NCBI GenBank assembly: GCA_040755755.1 | Contig: JBFLZW010000024.1 | Span: forward strand, 5,388 to 69,387 | Length of the DNA: 64,000 nucleotides | Direction: 5' to 3' | From: a bacterium | GTDB taxonomy: Bacteria; SZUA-182; DTGQ01 | Shown here: positions 24,785 to 33,626 of the stretch, piece by piece | Layout: every line of letters begins with the position of its first letter | Numbering within the stretch: position 1 is the stretch's first letter | Notes under the pieces: generated by a model | Seen by the model: only the letters and a program-made list of their open reading frames with translations | Told to the model about the DNA's origin: nothing | Database searches by the model: none | Position numbers and translations under genes: made by a program

Positions 24785-25984
24785 TCACCTGTCTGCGTTA
24801 TTTACCTTCCCCATCCTGTCAGGAGTCCAGAGAACATCATGGTTTCGGGTACAGCACCGGAGCCATCCGCACAGCATGGCATGGTTGACGAGTACGAAAT
24901 GATAAGGGACCCTGCACACCAGGGATAGTTTCCCCTCCCATCCCCCCAGCCAGGAGCCGATCAAGGCGAGACTGTAGAAGGCCAATTGGAGAACAAGGAA
25001 GAAAAAATACCCCTTTCCGCTTCCCAGTGCCGCCAGGTTCGAGATTAAAAGAGTGATCATAAGGAACGGAACCAAAAGCCGTAAAAGCTTATGAGAGACA
25101 AGCTGCCAGGCAAATACGGGATAACGGAAAGGATTCAGCAGGTTCCGGTTCCGGAACAGGGTTCGCACGGTTCTATTGGTGATGCGGATCTGCCGCCGGA
25201 CCTCTCCTCCCATCTTGAGGGATGCGCACTCACGGACCAGGGCTGACTCCTCCATCACCCCCCGGTATCCCTGCCGGACAACCTGCAAGGGGATAGCCAG
25301 ATCGTTCAGATCGCCCGCGAGCAGGGGAAGATATAATTCTTTTCGAATGGCGAAAATTGCTCCATCGGCTCCGACACAGGAGCCCAAAGCCGATTCCTTC
25401 CGCTTGAGATACCGCTCAAAGCGGTGGTACAGTCCGCTCGTTTTCCCAACAGAATTTCCGCACGGGCTGACGATGTATTCGGTCCGTCCGGTCACAAAGC
25501 CGATCCGCTCGTCCCGAAAGCTCAAAACCAGATTCTGCAGGGACTTTCGGTCGAAAAAGGCATTGGCGTCCGTGAAGACAAGTATCCCGCCTGCTGTCAG
25601 AGGGACCACCTGATTCAACAGAGCGCTTTTCCCCTGCCGCTCCTTTTGCCAAAACAGCCTTACTCCCCGATCCTGGTAGAGAGCCGCCCGCTCGTTTGTC
25701 CGGTCAGTCGAACCGTCGGAAGCCACCCATATTTCCAGCTTTTCCCGTGGATAATCCAGCTCCAGGGTATTGAGGATTTTCTCTTCTATTGCCTCCTCCT
25801 CATTAAAGGCGGAAATGACGATGCTCACCGCAGGCCAGGTATTCTGATTCCCGTCGAGAGCCTTCTTCGGTAATCGCCCGCGCGAAAAAAGAAACAGGAG
25901 CAGGGGGTATCCGAAATACGGGTACAGAATCAAAAAAAGAGATGCCTTCCATATAACCGGACCGAAAAAAGTTGACAGGGCCAC
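24785..25984 (-). CDS. membrane-bound family 2 glycosyltransferase
   Basis: 399 residues from a GTG start (25984) with GAGGAGAG 7 nt upstream. An N-terminal membrane helix precedes a GT-A domain: SIVISAFNEEEAIEEKI, VASDGSTDRT, then FTDANAFFDRKSL carrying the metal-binding acid. Near 255-270 the acceptor region has GEVRRQIRITNR. Three or more membrane helices follow (about 285-370). This resembles processive or lipid-linked GT2 enzymes that build a polysaccharide backbone at the inner membrane. It lies 27 nt downstream of the oxidoreductase-epimerase fusion gene and is surely co-transcribed with it. Donor and acceptor are unknown. Confidence 0.85.
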   Translation of the reverse strand: MALSTFFGPVIWKASLFLILYPYFGYPLLLFLFSRGRLPKKALDGNQNTWPAVSIVISAFNEEEAIEEKILNTLELDYPREKLEIWVASDGSTDRTNERAALYQDRGVRLFWQKERQGKSALLNQVVPLTAGGILVFTDANAFFDRKSLQNLVLSFRDERIGFVTGRTEYIVSPCGNSVGKTSGLYHRFERYLKRKESALGSCVGADGAIFAIRKELYLPLLAGDLNDLAIPLQVVRQGYRGVMEESALVRECASLKMGGEVRRQIRITNRTVRTLFRNRNLLNPFRYPVFAWQLVSHKLLRLLVPFLMITLLISNLAALGSGKGYFFFLVLQLAFYSLALIGSWLGGWEGKLSLVCRVPYHFVLVNHAMLCGWLRCCTRNHDVLWTPDRMGKVNNADR

Positions 25985-26011
25985 TGGTTCTCTCTCCTCG
26001 ATGTGTTTCTT

Positions 26012-28123
26012 TTAACTGGCCCAGACATTTTTTGACCAGCTCAAAGTATTTTCCAGCCCCTCGCGGGCCGGGATGCGGGAGCACCACCCCAGATCCTGCC
26101 TGGCCCTGGAGATATCAAAGCGGCAGCTTTTACTGGAAGCTGCCAGCCGGTAGCGGGTCAAAAAAGGGTCCTTATGCATGATTCTGCTTACAAACTCCAG
26201 GCCAAAGGTCAGACTGTAAACCAGAGGATAGGGCAGATACACTACATGTCCATGAACACCCTTCTTGTGGAGATACCGCTGGATATAGACATGCTTTGAA
26301 ACCTGCTCCTCGTCCACGATGTTATAAACCTTACCGGCAGCATTCTCCTTTTCCAGGGAAAGTACAATGGCATCCAGAAGGTTGTCGATATAAACCAGGG
26401 GAAGCTCAAACCCTTTGCGGCCAATGGCCAGGATAACATTTTTCGGCAGGGCATAGCCGATCATGGGTGTCAGGACCGGCCCACCGGGGCCATAAATAGT
26501 ACCGGGCCGCAGGATGACTATTGGCAGGCGAGTTTCCCGGATGAACTGCTGGACGATTTTTTCCGCTTCCAGTTTCGTGTAGGTATAAGCTCCACGGTTT
26601 TGCGGATCAGCTTCGAGGGCGTCATCTTCCCTGATCGGACGGCATGTCGGAAGCCGCGTATAACCATAGACACTGAGGGAGCTGATATAAATCACTTTCC
26701 GGACCGCCTCTTCCTGAGCAAGGCGAAGCACATTCCGGGTACCTTTGACCGTAGTCTCCATGGCTGCATCAACCGCCCCTCCTGTGGTGTCAGCCGCTGC
26801 ATGGACAATCATCTCCACCCCCCGGATAGCTGTACGCAGGGAGTCTTCATCCCGGATGTCGCCGAAAAAAACCTCAAGGCCAAGATTGCGCAATTCCCCA
26901 AGGGGAGAGAGCTTTCTGACCAGTGCCCTCACCGGATATCCTTCCCGGACCAGCCTCCGGGCCAGATGGGTTCCCAGAAAGCCGGAGGCCCCGGTAATCA
27001 GCACCCTGGGAAGTTGTGGTGACTTTAGGGAAACAGCGCTCTTTTGGGGGAGAATGGGCGAAAAGTCCAGTTTCCTGGTACCAATCTGATCCCAGACCTG
27101 ATCTATTGCTTTGGCTACCTGCAGGCATTGATCTTTGCTGACCGGCGGAGGGCTTCCCCGCTGGATACTCTCATAGAACCGGTGGATGAGCGTGCGCATG
27201 CCGTGATAGGATTTTAACTTGCCGCGCAGGAATTGAACAGTATTGGCCACAGTCCTTTTCGAAAGCTGCCAGCTCTGCCCGAAATTAGCCAGGGGCTTGG
27301 TGATGGCTTTAGGCAGTTTCCGGTTGGGCTGAGTATAAAAGGTCATGGTATCGAAATTCACCTGCACGAACATCTCACTGCCGAACAAATTCAGGTAATG
27401 CAGGAAGGGTTTCGCGTTGAAGGAGATGGCCAGAGTGCCCAGTGCCCGTGCCCCATTGCAGAGAATTCGCAATTCGTCGGGCTGCTCCTGCGGCAGGGTT
27501 CCCAATGACCTGGACATGGCCTTCATTTCCCTGGGCGCACCGGTATATTCCAGGAGAAGGGCCAGCGGATGAGTGATAATATCGTGAAACACTCCGCCGG
27601 GGAGATTGTGGATCCAGGGAATTTCATTGGCCTTCGGATAGCTGCGGACTGCCGGGATATCAGTATTCCAGCCATAGTAGCTTTCTACGTAAATAATGCT
27701 GCCGAGGTCTCCCCGTTCCGCCATCTTCTGGACCTCGACCATGCAGGGGTCAAAGCAGTGATTGTGATCCACACAGAGTGAAACACCCTGCTTCTCAGCC
27801 GCTTTGAACATGGTCCGGGCTTCCTGATAATTCAAACCCACAGGTTTTTCAACCAGGATATTGCATCCCGCTTGTATGCACTCCAGCACCACCGGCAGAT
27901 GGCTGGCAGGAGGGGTCAATATATGGACAACCTGGGGTTTATGATAGAGGAACAGTTCTGACAGACTGACATAACAGGCAGGTATCTGGAATTGGGCGGC
28001 CCGCTTTTGGGCCTGTTCTCGATTTGCATCTACCAGGCCGACAATTCTCGCTCCCGGATAATCGAGAGCAAATTGGATATGTTTGGTTGAAATCTCTCCG
28101 CAACCCACGATGGCAATATCCAT
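26012..28123 (-). CDS. Gfo/Idh/MocA oxidoreductase fused to an SDR epimerase/dehydratase
   Basis: 703 residues from ATG 28123, preferred over ATG 28138 because the latter overlaps the ribosome binding site AGGGAG. The N-terminal part (about 1-340) is a Gfo/Idh/MocA oxidoreductase: DIAIVGCGEISTKH nucleotide site, then ILVEKPVG with the conserved EKP lysine. After a linker, residues about 370-700 form an extended SDR: VLITGASGFLGTHLARRL, IYISSLSVYG and catalytic YTYTK. Both modules are NAD(P)-dependent sugar or sugar-nucleotide enzymes. Fusion suggests two consecutive steps on one substrate, such as oxidation then epimerisation of a UDP-sugar for this EPS. Co-transcribed with the GT2 gene. Confidence 0.85.
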   Translation of the reverse strand: MDIAIVGCGEISTKHIQFALDYPGARIVGLVDANREQAQKRAAQFQIPACYVSLSELFLYHKPQVVHILTPPASHLPVVLECIQAGCNILVEKPVGLNYQEARTMFKAAEKQGVSLCVDHNHCFDPCMVEVQKMAERGDLGSIIYVESYYGWNTDIPAVRSYPKANEIPWIHNLPGGVFHDIITHPLALLLEYTGAPREMKAMSRSLGTLPQEQPDELRILCNGARALGTLAISFNAKPFLHYLNLFGSEMFVQVNFDTMTFYTQPNRKLPKAITKPLANFGQSWQLSKRTVANTVQFLRGKLKSYHGMRTLIHRFYESIQRGSPPPVSKDQCLQVAKAIDQVWDQIGTRKLDFSPILPQKSAVSLKSPQLPRVLITGASGFLGTHLARRLVREGYPVRALVRKLSPLGELRNLGLEVFFGDIRDEDSLRTAIRGVEMIVHAAADTTGGAVDAAMETTVKGTRNVLRLAQEEAVRKVIYISSLSVYGYTRLPTCRPIREDDALEADPQNRGAYTYTKLEAEKIVQQFIRETRLPIVILRPGTIYGPGGPVLTPMIGYALPKNVILAIGRKGFELPLVYIDNLLDAIVLSLEKENAAGKVYNIVDEEQVSKHVYIQRYLHKKGVHGHVVYLPYPLVYSLTFGLEFVSRIMHKDPFLTRYRLAASSKSCRFDISRARQDLGWCSRIPAREGLENTLSWSKNVWAS

Positions 28124-28171
28124 ACGGATCTCCCTCATTGTCGTTAAGAACCGTTAGTAAGCGCTTAAAAT

Positions 28172-28206
28172 GCATGAAAGGAGCGCTTATAGCGCTCCTT
28201 TCATGC
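28172..28206 (-). terminator. strong hairpin, likely terminator
   Basis: A 15-bp perfect stem (28172-28186 with 28192-28206, GCATGAAAGGAGCGC) with loop TTATA. It lies between the minus-strand gene ending at 28339 and the fusion-enzyme start at 28123. On the minus strand it is followed by ATTTTAAG, so it probably ends the upstream transcript. Confidence 0.7.
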
Positions 28207-28338
28207 TAAAAGTTGCTCTCAACGATACCTTATCGACATAACCGCTCCCGCTCAGCTATCCGTTACCTTCAAGAAGCAGCTCATTAATAAGAGTGTAGTC
28301 GGGAAATCGTGGAAAAGCCGATTAAGTTGTCGTATTGA

Positions 28339-29736
28339 TCAGTTCATGTACTGATAAACGATGGAATCAAACCGTCTGGTTAACCATACGGAAGAAGGTG
28401 AAACCGGGGTTGCATCGGACTCCAGGGCTGAAGATTGCACCCCTGCAGTGGACTCTTCCGGCTCGACGATGGTGATAACCGGCGCGGCCTGCGGCTCAGA
28501 AGCTGTTTCCATGTTGTTTGAGCCGAGAAGATAGGGTTTGCTCCGCTCGCCGAGGTTATTGGTTACCCACAGGTAGAAGGGACCGGTGCCCAGACCCCGT
28601 AAGTCGGTCCGGAATTTTGCGCCCTCATCCCCCATCCAGATTATCTTCTGAGTAACCCTGGTGGCTGCCCAGTAATCCGGCTGATCACCGATTTCCACCA
28701 GCGAGGCAGGGCCGATGCGCCGGTCGGGACTCATGGCAAAACCGTCAAACCAGATGCTCTGATCGATCGGCAATTGGTCTTGAGTCCAGTTCTGGCAATT
28801 GATCGTCCCCAGTTCCAGGGGGCCAAAACGCAGGCTCCCGTCTGATTCACGATAGCTGTTCATCCAGGGAGAGGTCAGGAGGTTATTATTTTCATCATAA
28901 ATTTCGCACTCCTTCCCGTCCAGCCAGAACTTCAGCTCAAGGCCGCCGCCAACCTTTCTGACCATCAGCTCGATGCAATACCACTGGTCAAGTTCCATCC
29001 GCTTCCCCAGGTGGACAAACAGGCGCTCACCTCCCTGGATATCATACATGCTGGGGCCCATCCCCTCCGGAATTTCATCCCACATGCAGGCATTCATATT
29101 AAAGAGATTGTGAACATAAAATTGCTTGAAACTGTTGTTGGTCCATTTGAAGATTGGTCCGCTGTAACGGACATAGTAGCGATAAAAATACTGGTCAGAA
29201 TCCGGCGCAGACCACCAGGTCATCGGGTGATAAATTCCCTTGCCCGGCTCTTCCTTCGGATACATCCAATCCTGCCAGGAATACTGAAGGCGGTTGCGGT
29301 AGCTCTGATTGCCGAGAACAGATATGCCAGCATCGAAGATCGCATCCGCATCCCGCTGCTCCGCTGTCTCAGCCCAGCATTCCCAGTTATCACGCAGCCA
29401 GCAGTTGCCATTCCTGATCCAGCCATTGGTATCTTCAAAACTGCCCTGCTCTTCCGCCCAGTGAATCCAGTGGCTGGTTTCCTGCTCGAGCAGTCCTGTC
29501 CCGTGCAGGTCTGCAATTTCGCCACTTTGCAGGGCAGTGGCCTCCTTGCTTCCCGCATAGGCAGTCTCCGCGTTTGACGAATGACTGAAGGAGATATGCG
29601 AGACTTGCGGCTCTCCTGAAACTGATAGCGGGGTCAGGAGTCCTGCTATCAAAAGGAAGGTAAGCTGGAAAACATGGATCAGGGTTCTTCCTTTGGAAGC
29701 GGCAGGCGAAAAGGTAAAGCGTACTTCTCGGGACAT
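28339..29736 (-). CDS. exported protein with lectin/lyase-like jelly-roll domain, function unknown
   Basis: 465 residues with a signal peptide (about 15-42). The central part (about 90-345) is rich in Trp and Tyr (WMYPKEEPGKGIYHPMTWW, YFYRYYVRYSG, DQWYCIELMVRKVGGGLELKFWLDGKECEIYDE) and has the strand pattern of LamG-like or polysaccharide-lyase jelly rolls. A shorter Ig-like stretch follows (TGPFYLWVTNNLGERS), then a Ser/Glu-rich tail. Position inside the EPS locus suggests binding, trimming or releasing the polysaccharide, but I see no catalytic motif that I can name. It has its own terminator and no close partner. Confidence 0.65.
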   Translation of the reverse strand: MSREVRFTFSPAASKGRTLIHVFQLTFLLIAGLLTPLSVSGEPQVSHISFSHSSNAETAYAGSKEATALQSGEIADLHGTGLLEQETSHWIHWAEEQGSFEDTNGWIRNGNCWLRDNWECWAETAEQRDADAIFDAGISVLGNQSYRNRLQYSWQDWMYPKEEPGKGIYHPMTWWSAPDSDQYFYRYYVRYSGPIFKWTNNSFKQFYVHNLFNMNACMWDEIPEGMGPSMYDIQGGERLFVHLGKRMELDQWYCIELMVRKVGGGLELKFWLDGKECEIYDENNNLLTSPWMNSYRESDGSLRFGPLELGTINCQNWTQDQLPIDQSIWFDGFAMSPDRRIGPASLVEIGDQPDYWAATRVTQKIIWMGDEGAKFRTDLRGLGTGPFYLWVTNNLGERSKPYLLGSNNMETASEPQAAPVITIVEPEESTAGVQSSALESDATPVSPSSVWLTRRFDSIVYQYMN

Positions 29737-29895
29737 GATAAAAAAACCTCCTGAATGTTAAAAAGAAACTCTGGATGAAATAGATATGCTTTTTCTTATG
29801 GAGTATAAATTGGAAATGGAAGAAGCAAAACGAAAGCACATCTTACGTAAAATAAGCCCCGATAATACGCTATTTATCCTATGCTGTCAAGAGGG

Positions 29896-31089
29896 TCAGA
29901 TCATTTTTCCTCCTCTAATTTTCCTGGCAATTCTCATTATGTGAACCTGTGCTTTTCTCTGTGTCTCTGTGGTTTCTTTTGTATTTATATAGAGTTGCTC
30001 ATATCGCTCCACCATCAGCCCCAGATGATAGCGCTCCACGACTGTTTTCCGGCCACATTCACCAAACCGGCGGGCCATCGGCGGATCATCCAGAAGGGCC
30101 TGGATAGAGGAAGCGAAAGACCCCGTATCGTGCGGCGGAACCAGAAAACCTGTCCGCCCTGACTGAACGATTTCCTGATTCCCGCCCACACGGGAGGCCA
30201 CAACCGGCTTTGCGCAGCTCATGGCCTCGAGCAGGGAGATCGAGGTTCCCTCGCTCCAGGAAGGGAGCACAAAAATATCCATTACCGAAAGCAGATCCCG
30301 GATGTCGAACCGCTCCCCCAGCAGCCGGCAGGTTGCGGAAAGCCCGCTCTTATGGATTATCTCTTCAAGATTTTTCCGTTCCGGCCCTTCACCCACGATC
30401 AGCAGTCTCAGCCTGGGATTTACGGCCGCAACCTGCCGGAAAGCATGCAGCAGGGCCGGATAGTTCTTCACCTGACTCAGGCGTCCGACACTGCCGATGA
30501 TTGTCTGGTCCTGCCCTATCCCCAGTTCCTGCAAAAGCCCTTCCGGTTTTGGCTGGGGAGAAAAATACCCGGTATCGATCCCGTTTTCAATAACCATCAC
30601 TTTCTCATCCGGCCAGCGGAAAGCCTTATGCAAATAACCCTTCAACACCGGTGAGACAGCCACAATTCTCCTGGTCTGCCGGGCGTAGAACCGCTCCAGC
30701 TCGATCATCCATCGCGGGTCAGGAAAGGGTCGTCCGTGCTCGGTATGGATCTGAGGGATTCGCAGACAGCGGCTGACCAGGGCTGCCACAGGCCCGCAGC
30801 CGCTATGACTGTGGATAATATCCGCTTTTTCCCTTTGAACGATGCGAAGCAGGGAATAGGGATAGATCAGGGACGCGCCTTTGATCATCGGATCAGCCAG
30901 GATGATTTTGGCTCCCTCCTGCTCAGCTCGATCAGCCAGAGGGCCGCGGGAAGAGAGGCAGACGACCACTACCCTGAAAACCCGGCTATTGATCTTTCCT
31001 ATCAGGCGGGTGATGACAGTTTCGGCTCCACCGGTCTCCAGACTCAGGACCAGGTGGAGTACGGTGATTGGATTGGGGTTGGATGACAA
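29896..31089 (-). CDS. family 4 glycosyltransferase
   Basis: About 397 residues if the TTG at 31089 (AGGGGA 5 nt upstream) is used; an ATG 11 codons earlier lies in repeat-derived sequence. GT-B fold: LSLETGGAETVI acceptor loop, VVVCLSSRGPL, HSHSGCGP, then donor site IGSVGRLSQVKN, LLIVGEGPE and the EX7E motif in SWSEGTSISLLEAMSCAKPVVAS. It adds a sugar from a nucleotide donor to a growing lipid-linked oligosaccharide at the cytoplasmic face. The last about 25 codons (TKETTETQRKAQV) are translated from a CACAGAGACAC repeat, so the original C-terminus has been replaced or extended. Confidence 0.88.
   Translation of the reverse strand: MSSNPNPITVLHLVLSLETGGAETVITRLIGKINSRVFRVVVVCLSSRGPLADRAEQEGAKIILADPMIKGASLIYPYSLLRIVQREKADIIHSHSGCGPVAALVSRCLRIPQIHTEHGRPFPDPRWMIELERFYARQTRRIVAVSPVLKGYLHKAFRWPDEKVMVIENGIDTGYFSPQPKPEGLLQELGIGQDQTIIGSVGRLSQVKNYPALLHAFRQVAAVNPRLRLLIVGEGPERKNLEEIIHKSGLSATCRLLGERFDIRDLLSVMDIFVLPSWSEGTSISLLEAMSCAKPVVASRVGGNQEIVQSGRTGFLVPPHDTGSFASSIQALLDDPPMARRFGECGRKTVVERYHLGLMVERYEQLYINTKETTETQRKAQVHIMRIARKIRGGKMI
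29961..29980 (-). repeat. left copy of a 20-bp inverted repeat
   Basis: The exact complement of AAAAGAAACCACAGAGACAC at 31111-31130. This copy lies inside the 3' coding end of the GT4 gene. Confidence 0.85.
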
Positions 31090-31110
31090 GGGATTCCCCT
31101 TTGAAAAAAT

Positions 31111-31130
31111 AAAAGAAACCACAGAGACAC
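31111..31130 (+). repeat. right copy of a 20-bp inverted repeat
   Basis: AAAAGAAACCACAGAGACAC, followed by GGAGGCACAGAGCAAAG. Together with 29961-29980 it brackets the whole GT4 gene, about 1.15 kb apart. Confidence 0.85.
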
Positions 31131-31195
31131 GGAGGCACAGAGCAAAGCAAAGGGTAAATTCTCTGGGTCTGGTTTATTTGTTTTTGAGCTTCCGG

Positions 31196-33088
31196 CTACA
31201 GGTATTCCGCCTGCCAGACCTGGAAGAGCAGGAGGGCAAAGATCAGTTTATCGTGGGTTTCTTTTCGGGAGAAGTGCTCATCCAGGATTTTCCGGACTGC
31301 GCCGGGGTCAAAAAAACCTGATTCCCGAAGGCGTTCCCGGCTCAGCATCTCGCAGACATACGGCTTGAGATCAGAGCGGAGCCAGTGGGCTATAGGGCCG
31401 ACAAATCCCTGTTTTTTATGCCGCAGCACGGCCGGGGGCAGAAGACTGGCCCCGCATTTTTTCAGCAGGTACTTTTTCTGGAAAAACTTCAGCTTCATTT
31501 CAGATGGTATGCGAAAGCAGAATTCAAGCAGCTTATGATCCAGAAACGGGACCCGGACTTCCAGCGAATGGGCCATGCTGATGCGGTCAGTAAGGGCCAG
31601 AATATCATCTGGCAGGTAGGTATGGATATCCTGGTAAAAAACCCGGTTCAACGGGGAAATATCCCTGGGCCGATGAAAAAATGCCTTCAGGTGTGCCTCG
31701 ATACGGGAGGGATCGATCTGGCGACGGATATCGGGATGATATAACTGATGGCGCTGGGAGGCGGCCAGAAGCGAGATAAATTGCAGATACCGTGACGAAG
31801 CTGGCAGGCCGGATCCTCTGATGAATCTTTTCAGGCGGTTGATGGCAGGATTGCCATTGGCCTGCTCAGGAATCCCCATAGCCAGGGGATGAATTACCCG
31901 CTGGCGCATCCAGCGGGGGATATGATCGTACCAGTCCCCCAGTTGAAATCCGAGGTATCTTTCATATCCCCCAAACAGCTCATCGCCGCCCAAGCCCGAC
32001 AGAGCGACAGTCACCTGGCTCTTGGCCAGCTCGGACACATAGTAGGAAGGAATGGCTGAATCATCGGCCAGAGGCTCATCAAGGGCCTGCACAATCCGGT
32101 GGAGAACATCAACGGCCTGGGGCTGGACTTCCTGCTCGTAGTGGCAGGCTTCATAGTGCCGGGCGACCATACGGGCATAAGGGCGCTCGTCGTCAAAGCC
32201 GCCTGTTGATCCGCCAAAGCCGATGGTGAAGGTCCGCACCGCTGAGGGAAGATTCCTGGCCATGAGGGCCACCACGCATCCTGAATCCACACCACCGCTT
32301 AAGAAAGCACCCAGAGGCACCTCACTCATCAGGTGAATCCGGACCGACTCTTCCATCAGCTCCATTACCCCTTCCAGAAAGTATGATTCCGGTTTGCCGT
32401 AATCCGGCGCGATAACCAGATTCCAGTAGGACCGAATGTGCACTCCTCCGGGAGTGACGGTCATGAGATGCCCGGGACACAGCTTATGGATTCCGCTGAA
32501 AATAGTCAGCGGAGCTGGAATATAGGACAGGGTAAAATAGGCATCCAGGGCATCAAGATCCACCCTGCGCTGAACCCCTTTGATCTTCAGCAGGGACTTC
32601 AGCTCAGAACCAAACAGGATTCCTGCCGCGGTCCGGGTATAGAAGAGCGGTTTGATGCCCAGCCGGTCGCGGGCCAGCAGCAGCTTCCGGTTGCGGATAT
32701 CCCAGAGGGCAAAGCCAAACATGCCCCGCAAAAAAGCAGGCATCTTTTCGCCATATTCTTCATACAGGTGGACCAGGACTTCCGTATCACTGCCGGTCGA
32801 AAACCGGTGCCCTTTTTGTTCCAGGCTCTGCCTGAGATGCCGGTAATTATAAATCTCGCCATTATAGACCACCCTGATGGTCCCATCCTCGTTGGCTATC
32901 GGCTGCTGGCCGCCACTTCGGTCGATAATGCTCAGCCGCCTTGAGCCGAATCCGAGATTTTTGTCCAGATAAAAGCCTTCAGCATCCGGACCCCGATGGG
33001 CAATGGCATCGCCCATCAGCTTCAAATCCGGAAATTCAACTCCAAGCTCCGGCTGAGAGAAATTATAGATACCAAATATTCCGCACAT
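31196..33088 (-). CDS. asnB: glutamine-hydrolysing asparagine synthase-type amidotransferase of an EPS locus
   Basis: 630 residues. The class II glutaminase domain (1-about 210) starts MCGIFGIYNF with catalytic Cys2 and has AHRGPDAEGFY, YNGEIYNYRHLR and GSDTE for glutamine binding. The synthetase domain has the PP-loop LSGGVDSGCV and LSGLGGDELFGGY. Length and gene setting resemble the amidotransferase-1 type linked to exosortase-associated EPS loci, where the acceptor may be a sugar acid or aspartyl group rather than free aspartate. It lies upstream of the GT4 gene on the same strand, 74 nt away, with an intergenic repeat between. It ends in TAG, a normal stop here. Confidence 0.92.
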   Translation of the reverse strand: MCGIFGIYNFSQPELGVEFPDLKLMGDAIAHRGPDAEGFYLDKNLGFGSRRLSIIDRSGGQQPIANEDGTIRVVYNGEIYNYRHLRQSLEQKGHRFSTGSDTEVLVHLYEEYGEKMPAFLRGMFGFALWDIRNRKLLLARDRLGIKPLFYTRTAAGILFGSELKSLLKIKGVQRRVDLDALDAYFTLSYIPAPLTIFSGIHKLCPGHLMTVTPGGVHIRSYWNLVIAPDYGKPESYFLEGVMELMEESVRIHLMSEVPLGAFLSGGVDSGCVVALMARNLPSAVRTFTIGFGGSTGGFDDERPYARMVARHYEACHYEQEVQPQAVDVLHRIVQALDEPLADDSAIPSYYVSELAKSQVTVALSGLGGDELFGGYERYLGFQLGDWYDHIPRWMRQRVIHPLAMGIPEQANGNPAINRLKRFIRGSGLPASSRYLQFISLLAASQRHQLYHPDIRRQIDPSRIEAHLKAFFHRPRDISPLNRVFYQDIHTYLPDDILALTDRISMAHSLEVRVPFLDHKLLEFCFRIPSEMKLKFFQKKYLLKKCGASLLPPAVLRHKKQGFVGPIAHWLRSDLKPYVCEMLSRERLRESGFFDPGAVRKILDEHFSRKETHDKLIFALLLFQVWQAEYL

Positions 33089-33332
33089 AGGAATTCAACC
33101 CGCCTCGAAAAAAATGTGTATGGATCACCAATACCTTGTCTTATTGCCTATCCTTTTCCAATTGACAGTCACTCTTAATATAGAGCATATTCGGGTAGGG
33201 TATATTTAGTAGACTTTTCTGTGAGGGTGGAGGAATTGTCATAAGAAATAATAAAACTCATAGAGTCCCTTAACCACTCCTCTTCAGTGAGGGAATGGGG
33301 AAAAGCCTCGTTGTATTGTACGCAGTGAATTT

Positions 33333-33599
33333 ATGATTAAGGAACGTGTTGCCGTGAAAAGACGCGAAAAAATTCCAATCAGAATTTATCTGGAACCTGA
33401 ACAGGAAAAGATCATCAATCACTTATCGAGGACCAGTGGCAGGTCCAAAGCCGCCATTGTCCGATTGTGTATCTCTCAATTCATAGACAATCTTCTCCCG
33501 GAAAAAGATCCGGCTCTGGATATTATAGGCCCCGGAGACGCACAAAAAGGAGATATTTCTCAAAACCACGATGATTATTTAACCTCTTTCAAAAAGTAA
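33333..33599 (+). CDS. ribbon-helix-helix (CopG/Arc-like) DNA-binding protein
   Basis: 88 residues; the start may instead be GTG 33354, which has AAGGA 9 nt upstream. Residues about 11-52 (KIPIRIYLEPEQEKIINHLSRTSGRSKAAIVRLCISQFI) show the beta-strand, helix, turn, helix pattern of RHH repressors, with SKAAIVR on the second helix. Many are antitoxins or plasmid-copy regulators, but no toxin gene adjoins it. It sits between the divergent asnB and convergent GT4 genes, so it could regulate the EPS transcript; this is inferred from position only. Confidence 0.7.
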   Translation: MIKERVAVKRREKIPIRIYLEPEQEKIINHLSRTSGRSKAAIVRLCISQFIDNLLPEKDPALDIIGPGDAQKGDISQNHDDYLTSFKK

Positions 33600-33626
33600 G
33601 CTCCTGACTCCTGACTCCTGACTTCA
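33600..33626. repeat. short GACTCCT heptamer array
   Basis: Three TGACTCC-type heptamers directly after the stop of the RHH gene and touching the end of the convergent GT4 gene. Same family as 15171-15239 and 21767-21896. Confidence 0.8.

Noticed and set aside
33333-33599. RHH protein as antitoxin of a complete toxin-antitoxin pair
   Set aside because: No toxin-like frame adjoins it on either side.
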